Shown here: positions 17,698 to 27,132 of the stretch, one piece after another
How positions within the stretch are numbered: position 1 is the stretch's first letter
Layout: the number at the start of each line of letters is the position of its first letter
Assembly: GCF_013423485.1 (NCBI RefSeq)
Contig: NZ_JABFFR010000001.1
Span: forward strand, 186,001-250,000
Direction of reading: 5' to 3'
DNA: 64,000 nucleotides
From: Azospirillum oleiclasticum
GTDB taxonomy: Bacteria; Pseudomonadota; Alphaproteobacteria; Azospirillales; Azospirillaceae
The notes under the pieces: model-generated
The model's database searches: none
What the model saw: only the letters and a program-made list of their open reading frames with translations
Told to the model about the DNA's origin: nothing
Translations under genes and position numbers: made by a program

Positions 17698-18891
17698 CTA
17701 CTCCCCGCTGTCGGCCGGGTGCACGGGCTGGTGCGGGAAGCCGGCCAGGGGGCCCATGCCCATCCGGTCACGCTCCACCGCGGGTTCGCTCTGCATGTAC
17801 AGCGCGATCAGCTCGGCCAGGGAGCGCAGGGCGTTGACATGGGTGCGTTCGTAGCCGTGCGAGCTGTCGACGCCGAAGCAGACGAGGGCTGTGCGGATGT
17901 CGTTGCCGGCCTCGATCGCCGCGGCGCTGTCGCAGCGGTAGTAGCGGAAAATGTCGCGCTGGTGGCGGATGTCATGCTCCCGGCACAGCCGCAGCAGCTT
18001 CTGCGTCAGGTGGTAGTCGAAGGGACCGGTGCTGTCCGCCATCGCCACCGTCACGCCGGATTCCCGGCTGTTCTGGCCGGGGGCGGGGGTGGCGTTGTCG
18101 ATGGTGACCATCTCCGTCACATCCTGGTGCAGCACGGCCGACGCGCCGGACCCGACCTCCTCGGAGATGGTCAGCAGCAGGTGGCAGTCGACCGGAAGCG
18201 GCACGCGGGCGTCCAGCACCGCCTTGGCCGCGGCGAACATCACCGCGACGCCGGCCTTGTCGTCGAGATGGCGGGAGTTGATGAAGCCGGTGCCGGTGAA
18301 TTCCGGCTGCGGGTCGATGGCGACGAAATCGCCGATGTTGAAGCCGTGCCGGACCAGATCGACCTCGCTGGAGCACACGGCGTCCACCCGCAGTTCGACG
18401 TTGTCCCAGGCCACCGGCTGGGTGTCGATCTCGGTGTTGAAGGTGTGGCCCGACGCCTTCAGCGGCAGGATGGTGCCGCGGTAGCTGCCGCGGTCGGTGA
18501 AGATGGTGCAACGGGCACCTTCCGCGAAGCGCGCCGACCAGGTGCCGATCGAGACCAGCTCCAGCCGTCCGTTCGGCTTCAGCATCTTCACCATGGCGCC
18601 CAGCGTGTCCACATGGGCGACGATGGCGCGGTCGGGCCGGCTCTGCTGGCCGGGGATGTCGGCGCGGATGGCGCCGCGCCGCGTCAGCTCGAAGGGGATG
18701 CCGAGGCGCCGCAGCTCCTGTCCGCAGAAGTGTACGATCTCGTCGGTGTAGCCGGTGGGGCTGGGGATCTCCAGCAGGCGGCGCAGGAAGCCGGTCAGAT
18801 AGTCCATGTCGATGGACGGGCATTCGACGCGCGGGCGCTCGTCGCCGATGCACAGGGAACGGTGCGGTTCGGTGTGTGTGGTGGATGACAT
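17698..18891 (-). CDS. M42-family peptidase of the NAGGN osmolyte system
   Basis: A 397-residue zinc aminopeptidase-like protein (M42/M20 clan). Metal and catalytic motifs: VAHVDTLG (first His and Asp), NSRHLDDKAG (bridging Asp), TISEEVGSG (Glu pair), a late Asp near MADSTGPFDY and a terminal His in VDSSHGYERTH. In organisms that make N-acetylglutaminylglutamine amide, a dedicated M42 peptidase is encoded beside ngg and asnO and is thought to act in turnover of the dipeptide. The ATG at 18891 has GGAGAG upstream. It is 31 nt downstream of ngg. Confidence 0.88.
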   Translation of the reverse strand: MSSTTHTEPHRSLCIGDERPRVECPSIDMDYLTGFLRRLLEIPSPTGYTDEIVHFCGQELRRLGIPFELTRRGAIRADIPGQQSRPDRAIVAHVDTLGAMVKMLKPNGRLELVSIGTWSARFAEGARCTIFTDRGSYRGTILPLKASGHTFNTEIDTQPVAWDNVELRVDAVCSSEVDLVRHGFNIGDFVAIDPQPEFTGTGFINSRHLDDKAGVAVMFAAAKAVLDARVPLPVDCHLLLTISEEVGSGASAVLHQDVTEMVTIDNATPAPGQNSRESGVTVAMADSTGPFDYHLTQKLLRLCREHDIRHQRDIFRYYRCDSAAAIEAGNDIRTALVCFGVDSSHGYERTHVNALRSLAELIALYMQSEPAVERDRMGMGPLAGFPHQPVHPADSGE

Positions 18892-18922
18892 GACATGCTC
18901 TCCGCGATCGTTTGGCCCGCGC

Positions 18923-20653
18923 TCAGTCCCGCCCCGGCTGTACGGCCGAATAGGGGAACAGCAGGTCGATGAAGCGCTCGGCGGTGGGCTGCGGTTCGTG
19001 GTTGGCGAGGCCCGGCCGCTCGTTGGCTTCGATGATGGCGTAGTCGGGGCCGCCGACGTCCGGCACCAGCAGGTCCAGCCCGGTGACCGGGATGTCGAGC
19101 GCCTGCGCCGCCTTGACCGAGGCCTCCACCAGCGCCGGGTGGAGCTGGTCCGTGACGTCGTGCAGCGTGCCACCGGTGTGAAGATTCGCGGTCTTGCGCA
19201 CGGCCAGCACCTGTCCCTCCGGCAGCACGTCGTCCATGGCGTAGCCGGCGGTGCGCACGCAGCGCTCCGTCTCCGCGTCCATGGGGATGGTGCTCTCACC
19301 GCCGGTGGCGGCGGCGCGGCGGCGGCTCTGCGCCTCGATCAGTTCGGCGATGCTGCGATCGCCGGTACCGGTGATCTCTGCCGGGCGGCGGATGGCGGCG
19401 GCGACCACGCGATGATTGATGACCAGCACCCGCAGATCCTGCCCCTCGACGAGCTGTTCCAGCAGGACCGTGTCGCAGACGCGGCGCGCCCGCTCCACCG
19501 CCTCGGCCAGCGTGTCGGGGTCGCGCACGTCCACGGTGATGCCGTGGCCCTGTTCGCCGCGCAGGGGCTTCACGACCACGCGCCCGTGCCGGTCCAGGAA
19601 GGCGCGGTCCTCCTCCGGCGTCCCGGCCGTCGTCTGGTCGGGCACCGACAGGCCGGCGGCGGCCAGGACGCGGCGGCTCACCGCCTTGTCGTCGCAGCGG
19701 CTCATGGCGATGGCCGAGGTGAGCTCGCTCAGGCTTTCCCGGCACACAACGCTTCGCCCGCCGAGGCTGAGGCGGAAGTAGTTCGCCTCGGCGTCCAGCA
19801 CCTCCACCCCGATGCCGCGGCGGCGCGCCTCGTTGATGATGATCATGGCGTAGGGGTTGAGCGGCGTGTCGGTCGGCGGACCGGCGAACAGCTTCTCGTT
19901 GATGGAGTTCTTCGTTTTCAAGGCGAACACCGGAACCCGTTGGAAACCCAGCTTCTCGTACAGCGCGATGGCGCTGGCGTTGTCGTGCAGCACGGACAAA
20001 TCCATGAAGCTCCGCCCGCGCGACCGGAAGCGCTCTGCCAGCGCGCCGACCAGAGCCTCGCCCACTCCTGGGTAGGCGGCCTGCGGATCGACCGCGAGGC
20101 ACCACAGCGAGGAGCCGTTCTCCGGATCGTGGAAAGCGGCCGCATGGTCCACCCCGGTCACGGAGCCGATCACCTCAGACGTCACGACGTCGGTCGCCAC
20201 CAGATGGGTCAGCGCGTCGCTCTCCCGCTGCGACCAGACGAACTCCGGGTCGACCTGCACCATGCCGCGGGCGCCGTAGATGCGGTTCACGGCGTCGACG
20301 TCGGCACGGCGGCGGAGCCGGTGCACGTCGAAGCCGCGCGGGTGGCGGCGGGCGCGCCAGCCGGCCAGCCGCAGGCGGAAGGTGTGGGACGGGTCGAGGA
20401 ACAGCTCGTGCGGCGCCTGTGAGAGGACGACGTGCGGGTCCTCCAGATACATGGCGATGTCGCGGCGGCCCGGCTTCTCCTGCCGCATCGCCTCGATCAG
20501 GTCGGCCGAGGACGCGAAGGTGTGAGCGAAGAGCAGCCGGCCCCAGCCGCATTCGATGGCGGCGTTGGTCTTGCGCGCACCGGGCGCCTGTGGCGGCGGG
20601 GCGGGGAGCGAGCCCAGGCGGTCGCGGTCGAGGCGGAACGCGCGGCGGGTCAT
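18923..20653 (-). CDS. ngg: N-acetylglutaminylglutamine synthetase (GNAT plus ATP-grasp)
   Basis: A 576-residue bifunctional enzyme for the osmoprotectant NAGGN. The N-terminal half is a GNAT acetyltransferase (acetyl-CoA region around LAVDPQAAYPGVGEAL and the helix DNASAIALYEKLGF). The C-terminal half is an ATP-grasp ligase (GRVVVKPLRGEQGHGI, LVINHRVVAAAIRRP, and metal-binding IIEANERPGL near the end). The pair makes N-acetylglutamine-type intermediates and joins a second glutamine. ATG 20653 is preferred to ATG 20674 because GAGG lies 8 nt before it. Downstream of asnO in the same operon; osmotic induction is expected from the family. Confidence 0.93.
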   Translation of the reverse strand: MTRRAFRLDRDRLGSLPAPPPQAPGARKTNAAIECGWGRLLFAHTFASSADLIEAMRQEKPGRRDIAMYLEDPHVVLSQAPHELFLDPSHTFRLRLAGWRARRHPRGFDVHRLRRRADVDAVNRIYGARGMVQVDPEFVWSQRESDALTHLVATDVVTSEVIGSVTGVDHAAAFHDPENGSSLWCLAVDPQAAYPGVGEALVGALAERFRSRGRSFMDLSVLHDNASAIALYEKLGFQRVPVFALKTKNSINEKLFAGPPTDTPLNPYAMIIINEARRRGIGVEVLDAEANYFRLSLGGRSVVCRESLSELTSAIAMSRCDDKAVSRRVLAAAGLSVPDQTTAGTPEEDRAFLDRHGRVVVKPLRGEQGHGITVDVRDPDTLAEAVERARRVCDTVLLEQLVEGQDLRVLVINHRVVAAAIRRPAEITGTGDRSIAELIEAQSRRRAAATGGESTIPMDAETERCVRTAGYAMDDVLPEGQVLAVRKTANLHTGGTLHDVTDQLHPALVEASVKAAQALDIPVTGLDLLVPDVGGPDYAIIEANERPGLANHEPQPTAERFIDLLFPYSAVQPGRD

Positions 20654-20663
20654 CGTCGGGGCC

Positions 20664-22439
20664 TCAGATGCCATGGGTCTGCAACCAATATTCGAGAAGG
20701 GCGACCTGCCAGAGCTTGGAGCCGCGCAGCGGGGTGATGTGCCGGTCCGGTTCGGCCAGCAGCCGTTCCACCTCCGCCGGCTCGAACAGGCCGCGCGCCT
20801 TCGCCGCGGGGGCGTGCAGCACGTCGCGGACCAGGTCCAGGTAGGGGCCGCGCAGGTACTTCAGCGCCGGCACGGGGAAATAGCCCTTGGGGCGGTCGAT
20901 CACCTCCCACGGCACAACCTTGCGCGCGGCCTCCTTCAGCACATGCTTGCCGCCGCCGCGGATCTTCAGCTCCGGCGGGACGCGGGCGGCCAGCTCGACC
21001 AGATCATGGTCGAGGAAGGGCACGCGGCCCTCCAGCCCCCAGGCCATGGTCATGTTGTCCACCCGCTTCACCGGGTCGTCCACCAGCATGACCGTGCTGT
21101 CGAGCCGCAGCGCCTTGTCCACCCCGCGGTCGGCGCCGGGGCGGGCGAAGTGGCGCTCCACGAAGGCTCGGCTGACGTCGCTGCCGGCCCGGTATGCAGG
21201 GCCGACGATCCGGTCCATCTCCGCTTGGTCGCGGTCGAAGAAGACGCGGGCGTAGGCGCTAACCGGGTCGGCCACCTCCATCAGCGGTGGGTACCAGTGG
21301 TAGCCGGCGAAGATCTCGTCGGCCCCCTGGCCGGACTGCACCACCTTCACATGGCGCGACACCTCCTGCGACAGCAGGTAGAAGCCGATCGCGTCGTGGC
21401 TGACCATCGGCTCCGCCATGGAGCGCACGCAGCCTTCCAGCGCCGGCAGGGCGCGGTTGCTGTCGATGAACAGCTTGGTGTGGTCGGTCTCGAAGCGGCG
21501 GGCGACGATGTCGGAATATTGGAACTCGTCGCCGGCCTCGCCACCCACCGTCTCGAAGCCGATGGAGAAGGTCTTCAGCCCGGTCTGCCCAGCTTCTGCC
21601 AGCAGCGCCACGATGACCGAGCTGTCCAGCCCGCCCGACAGCAGCACGCCCACCGGCACGTCGGCGACCAGCCGCCGCTCCACCGACAGGCGCAGGGTGG
21701 ACAGCACCGCGTCCTGCCAGTCGGCCTCGCTCATCCGCTCGTCGCCGGGCGCCGGGCCGAAGTTCAGGGTCCAGTAGGTCTCCTCCCGCCGGGTGCCGTC
21801 GGCCTCGATGGTCAGCAGAGTCGCCGGGGGGAGCTTGCGCACGCCCTTCAGGATGGTCAGCGGCGCCGGCACCACGGCGTGGAAGCTCATGTAATGGTGC
21901 AGCGCTACCGGGTCGATGGACGTGTCCACATCGCCCGCCGCCAGCAGGGCCGGCAGGGTGGAGGCGAAGCGCAGGCGGCCCGGGGTCTCCGCGAGGTAGA
22001 GCGGCTTGATGCCCAGCCGGTCGCGCCCCAGCACCACCCGGCCGCTCTCGCGCTCCCAGATGGCGAAGGCGAACATGCCGTAGAGCCGCTCCACGAAGCG
22101 CGGTCCCCAGGCGTGATAGGCCTTGACCAGGACCTCCGTGTCGCCGTGGGAGAAGAACCGGTAGCCCTTGCCCTCCAGCTCCGTCCGCAACTGTGGGTAG
22201 TTGTAGATGCAGCCGTTGAAGACGATCCCGAGTCCCAGCTCCGCATCCACCATCGGCTGCTGGGCGGCGTCGGACAGGTCGATGATGCGCAGCCGCCGGT
22301 GGCCGAAGGCGACCCGTCCCTGCGCGAACAGGCCGTTGCCGTCCGGACCGCGCGGCGCCAGCGCCTCGGCCATCGCGCCGACGGCCGTTGCCGACGCCGC
22401 TCCGCCGCCGAAGTGGATTTCACCGCACAATCCGCACAT
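20664..22439 (-). CDS. asnO: N-acetylglutaminylglutamine amidotransferase (asparagine synthase-like)
   Basis: A 591-residue class II glutamine amidotransferase/asparagine-synthase-type enzyme that amidates the NAGGN dipeptide. The catalytic Cys must follow the initiator Met: of two adjacent ATGs, the one at 22439 gives MCGLCGEI and is chosen, with GGGAG at 7 nt. The N-terminal Ntn domain (RGPDGNG, FNGCIYNY) is followed by the synthetase domain with the PP-loop LSGGLDSSVI (residues ~260-269). First gene of asnO-ngg-M42; ngg follows with a 10-nt gap or a short overlap, depending on its start. Confidence 0.93.
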   Translation of the reverse strand: MCGLCGEIHFGGGAASATAVGAMAEALAPRGPDGNGLFAQGRVAFGHRRLRIIDLSDAAQQPMVDAELGLGIVFNGCIYNYPQLRTELEGKGYRFFSHGDTEVLVKAYHAWGPRFVERLYGMFAFAIWERESGRVVLGRDRLGIKPLYLAETPGRLRFASTLPALLAAGDVDTSIDPVALHHYMSFHAVVPAPLTILKGVRKLPPATLLTIEADGTRREETYWTLNFGPAPGDERMSEADWQDAVLSTLRLSVERRLVADVPVGVLLSGGLDSSVIVALLAEAGQTGLKTFSIGFETVGGEAGDEFQYSDIVARRFETDHTKLFIDSNRALPALEGCVRSMAEPMVSHDAIGFYLLSQEVSRHVKVVQSGQGADEIFAGYHWYPPLMEVADPVSAYARVFFDRDQAEMDRIVGPAYRAGSDVSRAFVERHFARPGADRGVDKALRLDSTVMLVDDPVKRVDNMTMAWGLEGRVPFLDHDLVELAARVPPELKIRGGGKHVLKEAARKVVPWEVIDRPKGYFPVPALKYLRGPYLDLVRDVLHAPAAKARGLFEPAEVERLLAEPDRHITPLRGSKLWQVALLEYWLQTHGI

Positions 22440-22544
22440 CATTCGTCTCCCGAACCGTCTCCAACAACACCAAACACCCGGCCGGAACCTCCCTCCCGCC
22501 GGGGCATGCCATTTGACAACGCAAGGCAGCGGCGAAGGTTCATC

Positions 22545-22569
22545 GGAACGTGGACGAAAACTGGCTGTT
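22545..22569 (+). promoter_or_regulatory. Weak sigma-EcfG-like promoter before the methyltransferase
   Basis: GGAAC, 16 nt, TGTT lies 65 bp upstream of the methyltransferase ATG in the correct direction. One base departs from GGAAC-N16/17-cGTT. A TTGACA hexamer at 22513-22518 without a good partner -10 is an alternative. Visual match only. Confidence 0.25.
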
Positions 22570-22633
22570 GCCCCGCGGGTGCGAACGGCGCAATTCTGCG
22601 GCGTTCGGGATAGGCGACGAGGTGGCGAGGGTC

Positions 22634-23269
22634 ATGGACGCGGAATCGATCAAGCGAGCCTACAAGCGCTACGCCGGCATCTACGACGGCGTGTTCGGGC
22701 CGCTGCTGGCCTCCGGACGGCAGGCCGCCATCGCGCACATCAACAAGCGCGGCGGCCGGCGCATCCTGGAGGTGGGCGTCGGCACCGGCGTGTCGCTTCC
22801 GGCCCACCGCGCCGACAACCGCGTCGTCGGCATCGATCTCTCCCACGACATGCTGGAGGTGGCGCGCGGGCGGGTGGAGCGCGAGCGGCTCGACAACGTC
22901 GATGCGCTGCTGGAGATGGACGCCGGCAAGCTCGCCTTCGCCGACAACAGCTTCGACGTGGTGGTGGCGATGTACGTCATGACCGTGGTTCCCGACCCGC
23001 AGGGCACCATGGCGGAGCTGGAGCGCGTCTGCCGGCCCGACGGCGAGATCCTGATCGTCAACCACTTCGCCGCGACCGAACCCGGCCCGCGCCGCACCGT
23101 GGAGCGCTGGCTGGCGCGCTTCGCGCCCAAGCTTGGCTGGCACCCCGACTTCACGCTCGACAACCTGCTCGCCGGCACCGGCGTGACCGCCCGCACCATC
23201 GCCACCGTGCCGCCCTTCGGCCTGTTCAGCGTGCTGCAAATCCAGCGCGCGGCCGAAGCGGCGGGCTGA
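22634..23269 (+). CDS. SAM-dependent methyltransferase, PmtA-like (phosphatidylethanolamine N-methyltransferase)
   Basis: A 211-residue class I methyltransferase. Motif I is [13 protein letters not shown] (residues ~37-49), motif [11 protein letters not shown], motif [22 protein letters not shown] and post-motif LIVNHF. The start [21 protein letters not shown] and the tail [13 protein letters not shown] resemble the Rhodobacter-type PmtA, which methylates phosphatidylethanolamine towards phosphatidylcholine at the inner membrane. That substrate assignment is by remembered similarity and could instead be a ubiquinone/menaquinone-type methyltransferase. The ATG at 22634 begins the family alignment; an upstream start at 22550 would add an unrelated N-terminus. 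Confidence 0.8.
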   Translation: MDAESIKRAYKRYAGIYDGVFGPLLASGRQAAIAHINKRGGRRILEVGVGTGVSLPAHRADNRVVGIDLSHDMLEVARGRVERERLDNVDALLEMDAGKLAFADNSFDVVVAMYVMTVVPDPQGTMAELERVCRPDGEILIVNHFAATEPGPRRTVERWLARFAPKLGWHPDFTLDNLLAGTGVTARTIATVPPFGLFSVLQIQRAAEAAG

Positions 23270-23301
23270 CGGCCGGCATCCTTTCCCGTCACCAGCCCCC
23301 A

Positions 23302-23511
23302 TCACCAGATGGTGCGCGCCAGCCGTTCGCCGCCGCGCACCAGTTCCCCGAAAACCCGCCGTGCCTCCACCTCGTCCGTCCACTGGACATCACGGCGGGA
23401 CTCGCTGCCGTCTGTGCGGTCGTCGCGGGTTTCCAGGACGGCGAAGCGCCCCTGCCGCTCGACCGACCGGAAACTTCCCTGCTCCTCGACGATACGGCCC
23501 TCGGTCATCAC
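23302..23511 (-). CDS. Small hypothetical protein
   Basis: A 69-residue, strongly charged protein (many Arg and Glu) with no membrane segment or Cys. Two adjacent ATGs begin the frame, and GGGAG lies 8 nt upstream of the first, which is the main support for it being real. It converges with the methyltransferase gene (32-nt gap). I recognise no family; a DNA- or RNA-associated small protein is possible but unsupported. Confidence 0.5.
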   Translation of the reverse strand: MMTEGRIVEEQGSFRSVERQGRFAVLETRDDRTDGSESRRDVQWTDEVEARRVFGELVRGGERLARTIW

Positions 23512-23882
23512 GGCGACGCTCCCTGTCGTGTCCTGTTCCAGGGGACAACCGCGGACACTGCGGAAGGTTGCCGGGACGGCGTGCAGCAGCGGGTCATTCG
23601 AAGCCTAACTTTTCGCCGGCTTTCGGTACGATTTTATGCAATCCCGCACTTCCAACGCACCATGCTGCCCATGACCGTTGGGTTTCATGGATGGTGCGAT
23701 CCTTGCATTGCAGTGCGGTAAGGTCCGGCAACGTCGTCGGGACCTTAAAAATCCCATCGTGGGGATCCGTTCGGGCCGGTTCGTTCACACGCCGGCCGGT
23801 GGTCCATGCGCGCCGCGGGGGTGGTTTCATCCTGACGGTGGCGCGGCTTGTCCGAACCCACGCTTGTGCAGGGGGTGCCCCC
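23512..23882. other. 371-nt intergenic region with nested inverted repeats
   Basis: No credible gene. The region contains CCGCACT (23644-23650) opposed to AGTGCGG (23712-23718), inside it CGCACCAT (23656-23663) opposed to ATGGTGCG (23691-23698), and directly after it TAAGGTCC (23719-23726) opposed to GGACCTTA (23740-23747). Together these span 104 nt about 135 nt upstream of the chemoreceptor GTG start. It could be a structured leader, a small RNA or clustered operators. I found no match to a riboswitch I know. Confidence 0.4.
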
Positions 23883-25862
23883 GTGTCGAACAAGGAACTG
23901 CTCCTCGCCGCGCGCTATCTGGTCAGCGCGAAGCACCGTCGACTGATGAACCTGGAACGCCTGCACGTGGTCTCCGACCTCGTGGCGGCCATCAGTGGCC
24001 TGATCCATGACTTGCAGAAGGAGCGCGGCGCCTGGAACGTCTATCTGGGCAGCGGCGGCCGCATGTTCGGCGACGAGATCGCCCGCCAGGGTGAACTGTG
24101 CACGGAGCGTGAGCAGGCCGTGCGCGCCTGTTTCGAGGCGCTGGACAGCTCGCCGCACCGGGCTGCCATCTTTTCGCGCATCGGGGTGATCCTGCGCGAT
24201 CTGGACAGCCTGCCGGCCCTCCGCCGGGACGGACGTGCCCTGAGATTGACCACCCGCGACACCATCGCCGCCTTCTCCCTGATCATCGGCAACCTGCTGG
24301 CGGTGGTGTCGGAGGCCAACGACGTGACCGCCGACGCCGACATCTCGCAGCGGCTGATCGCGCTGTTCAACTACATGCAGGGCAAGGAGTTCGCGGGGCA
24401 GGAGCGGGCGACCGGCGTCGCCGCCTTCTCGGCCGGGCGTTTCGACACCACCCAGCACCGGCGCTTCCTCAGCCTGATCTCGGCGCAGAACCGCGCCTTC
24501 CAGATTTTCGCCGACCACGCGCCCGCCGACCTTCTCGCCGCGCACCGCACGGCGATGGACGGTCCTTGGGCCACGTCGTTCGACCGGATGCGGCGGACCG
24601 CGCGCGACGTCGGACTCACCGGTCCCTTGGACGCGGTCACCGGCCCGGCCTGGTTCGACCTCGCCACGCAGCGCATCAACGCCATGAAGGGGGTGGAGGA
24701 TCACATCGCTGTCGATCTCCGCCGCCTCTGCGCGCTGCGCCTGACGGAGGCGGAGGCCGATTTCCGGGCACCGGTGCCGGGCGGCCTGCGGGTGCGGATC
24801 GCGGTGTCCATCGACCGCCGCCGGCTGGTCGCCCAAGCGCGCCGTGACCGCAGCCTCGCGGTCGGCATGCGCGCCATGACCGGGCTCGCGCCGGGGGCCC
24901 CGGCCTGGGTCGCCACCGCGATCCGGCTGCACCGGGGCGGGGCCGACGATGTGGAAACGCTGGCCGCCCAGCAGCGGGAGGAGCGGCGCCTTGAGGAGGA
25001 GCGGCGGCAGACGCTGGAGGACGCGGTGCACGACTTCGGGGCGACCAGCGAATCGGTCGTCGCGTCGCTGGCCGGGATGGCGCACCGCATGAACGAGAAC
25101 GCGGCGCGGATGACGGAGAACGCCGGTGCCGTCAACCGCCGCGCCTCCAGCATGGCCGAGGCGTCACGTGACTCGCTGGCCGGCGTGCACACGGTCGCGC
25201 GGGCGGCGGAGGAGCTGGCCGTCTCCATCGGGGACCTGAACCGGCAAGCCGACCAGAGCCTGCGCATCACCGCCGACGCCGTCACCGAGGTCTCCCGGAC
25301 GAACGAGGCGACCGAGGGGCTGCGCGCGGCGGCCGACCGGATCGGCGAGGTGGTCGGCCTGATCCAGTCGATCGCCAGCCGCACCAACCTCCTGGCGCTG
25401 AACGCCACCATCGAGGCCGCCCGCGCCGGAGAGGCGGGCCGGGGATTCGCGGTGGTGGCCGGTGAGGTGAAGGCGTTGGCCAATCAGACCGCGCAGGCCA
25501 CCGGCGACATCGTCCGGCAGGTGGAAAGCATCCAGTCCGCGTCGTCGGCCGTGGTGGGGACCATCGGCACCATCCGCGGCATCGTCGCCAGCATGGACGA
25601 CACCATCGGCCGGGTCGCCTCGGCTCTGACCCAGCAGCAGGCGGCAACCGGGCGGATCGCCGCGACCATCCAGCAGATCGCCGCCGGGGCCGGGACCGTG
25701 GCGACCGGGGTCGATGAGCTGGCGGGAGCCGCCGCCGACAACGGCACCATGGCGGGGCAGGTGCTGGAGGCGGCGCAGGAGCTGGAAACCCTGACCCGGA
25801 CTATGAGCGGCAACCTCGGCGGCTTCATGGCCAAGGTCCGTGTCGGGACGTCCGGGATTTGA
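23883..25862 (+). CDS. Cytoplasmic methyl-accepting chemotaxis protein with NIT domain
   Basis: A 659-residue chemoreceptor. Residues ~35-310 form an all-helical NIT (nitrate/nitrite-sensing) domain, recognised by [20 protein letters not shown] and the spaced helix with [20 protein letters not shown]. The rest is a long signalling coiled coil whose tip contains [20 protein letters not shown]. There is no transmembrane helix and no HAMP domain, so the receptor should be cytosolic, unlike most NIT receptors. The GTG start at 23883 is chosen because a G-rich Shine-Dalgarno-like run precedes it and the helical domain begins soon after; ATG 23946 is the alternative. Role in nitrate/nitrite taxis is inferred from the domain. 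Confidence 0.88.
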   Translation: MSNKELLLAARYLVSAKHRRLMNLERLHVVSDLVAAISGLIHDLQKERGAWNVYLGSGGRMFGDEIARQGELCTEREQAVRACFEALDSSPHRAAIFSRIGVILRDLDSLPALRRDGRALRLTTRDTIAAFSLIIGNLLAVVSEANDVTADADISQRLIALFNYMQGKEFAGQERATGVAAFSAGRFDTTQHRRFLSLISAQNRAFQIFADHAPADLLAAHRTAMDGPWATSFDRMRRTARDVGLTGPLDAVTGPAWFDLATQRINAMKGVEDHIAVDLRRLCALRLTEAEADFRAPVPGGLRVRIAVSIDRRRLVAQARRDRSLAVGMRAMTGLAPGAPAWVATAIRLHRGGADDVETLAAQQREERRLEEERRQTLEDAVHDFGATSESVVASLAGMAHRMNENAARMTENAGAVNRRASSMAEASRDSLAGVHTVARAAEELAVSIGDLNRQADQSLRITADAVTEVSRTNEATEGLRAAADRIGEVVGLIQSIASRTNLLALNATIEAARAGEAGRGFAVVAGEVKALANQTAQATGDIVRQVESIQSASSAVVGTIGTIRGIVASMDDTIGRVASALTQQQAATGRIAATIQQIAAGAGTVATGVDELAGAAADNGTMAGQVLEAAQELETLTRTMSGNLGGFMAKVRVGTSGI

Positions 25863-25982
25863 CGCCCGCTCCTTGACGCCGGGGAGCCCTGCCGGGAGTC
25901 GGGCTTGTCGACCACACCCCCGGACGCGCTATCTGTTGGTGCGAGCGGGGGACCGGACGGTCCCGACACGGAAGGGTTCGAT

Positions 25983-27074
25983 ATGACGCAGACCAGAACG
26001 CTGTTCGACACGGTCACCATCGGCGGGCTCACCCTGCCCAACCGGGTCGCCATGGCGCCGTTGACGCGCAGCCGCGCCGACCACACGACGCTGGCGCCCA
26101 CGGCGATGAACGCCACCTACTACGCCCAGCGCGCCACCGCCGGGCTGATCATCAGCGAGGCGACGCAGATCTCGCGGCAGGGGCAGGGCTACGCCTTCAC
26201 GCCGGGCATCTACAGCCAGGAGCAGATCGCCGGCTGGCGGCTGGTGACCGAGGCCGTGCGTGCCAAGGGCGGTCGCATGTCCATGCAGCTCTGGCACGTC
26301 GGGCGCATCTCGCATCCCGACCTGCAGCCGGGCGGCGGGCTTCCGGTCGCCCCGTCCGCCGTGAAGCCCAACATGAAGGCGTTCACCGCCGACGGCTTCA
26401 AGGACATCCCCGCACCGCGCCCGCTCGACATCGGCGAGATTCCCGGCATCGTCGAGGATTACCGCCGCGCCGCCCGCAACGCGATCGAGGCCGGCTTCGC
26501 CATGGTGGAGATCCACGCGGCCAACGGCTATCTGATCGACCAGTTCCTGCGCGACGGCACCAACACCCGCACCGACGCCTATGGCGGCAGCATCGACAAT
26601 CGCATGCGCTTCCTGTTCGAGGTGGTCGAGGCCATCACGGCCGAGATCGGGGCGGCCCGCACCGGCATCCGCCTGTCGCCGCTCAGCCCCAGCAACGACG
26701 CGCAGGAGAGCAATCCGCCCGCGATCTTCGGACCGGTCATCGAGCGGCTGAACGACCACGGGCTCGCCTATCTGCACATGATCGAGGGCGTGACCCGCAG
26801 CCCGCATCCGGGCTTCGGCGGTCTGCTGGCCGAACTTCGCGCCAAATGGCGCGGGCCCTACATCGCCAACAACAGCTACACCCGCGCGCTGGCGATCGAA
26901 GCGGTGGGGAGCGGGCACGCCGACATGGTCGCCTTCGGCCGTCCCTTCATCGGCAACCCCGATCTGGTGGAACGGCTGCGCCGCGACGCGCCGCTTGCCG
27001 AGTCCGATCAGGCGACCTTCTACGGCGGCGACGCCAAAGGCTACATCGACTACCCGCCGATGGACGCGGCCTGA
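25983..27074 (+). CDS. Alkene reductase, Old Yellow Enzyme family (NemA-like)
   Basis: A 363-residue FMN-dependent NAD(P)H enzyme reducing activated C=C bonds and nitro compounds in the cytoplasm. Landmarks are LPNRVAMAPLTRSRA (FMN-binding strand 1), MSMQLWHVGRISH, the substrate pair in EIHAANGYLIDQFLRDGTN (His, Asn), TDAYGGSIDNR and the FMN phosphate site VAFGRPFIGNPDL. GGAAGGG sits just before the ATG. It converges on the glucan synthase gene across a strong hairpin. Confidence 0.93.
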   Translation: MTQTRTLFDTVTIGGLTLPNRVAMAPLTRSRADHTTLAPTAMNATYYAQRATAGLIISEATQISRQGQGYAFTPGIYSQEQIAGWRLVTEAVRAKGGRMSMQLWHVGRISHPDLQPGGGLPVAPSAVKPNMKAFTADGFKDIPAPRPLDIGEIPGIVEDYRRAARNAIEAGFAMVEIHAANGYLIDQFLRDGTNTRTDAYGGSIDNRMRFLFEVVEAITAEIGAARTGIRLSPLSPSNDAQESNPPAIFGPVIERLNDHGLAYLHMIEGVTRSPHPGFGGLLAELRAKWRGPYIANNSYTRALAIEAVGSGHADMVAFGRPFIGNPDLVERLRRDAPLAESDQATFYGGDAKGYIDYPPMDAA

Positions 27075-27076
27075 CG

Positions 27077-27115
27077 AAAAAAAAACCCTCCCCCATCGTC
27101 GGACGGGGGAGGGTT
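27077..27115 (-). terminator. Rho-independent terminator between convergent genes
   Basis: An 11-bp GC-rich stem (27084-27094 with 27105-27115, 10-nt loop) is followed on the minus strand by nine U residues (27077-27085). It terminates the glucan synthase gene and the hairpin can also slow readthrough from the reductase. Its core matches the inverted repeat at 6959-6986. Confidence 0.85.
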
Positions 27116-27132
27116 CGTTGCAAGGCCGGTGG

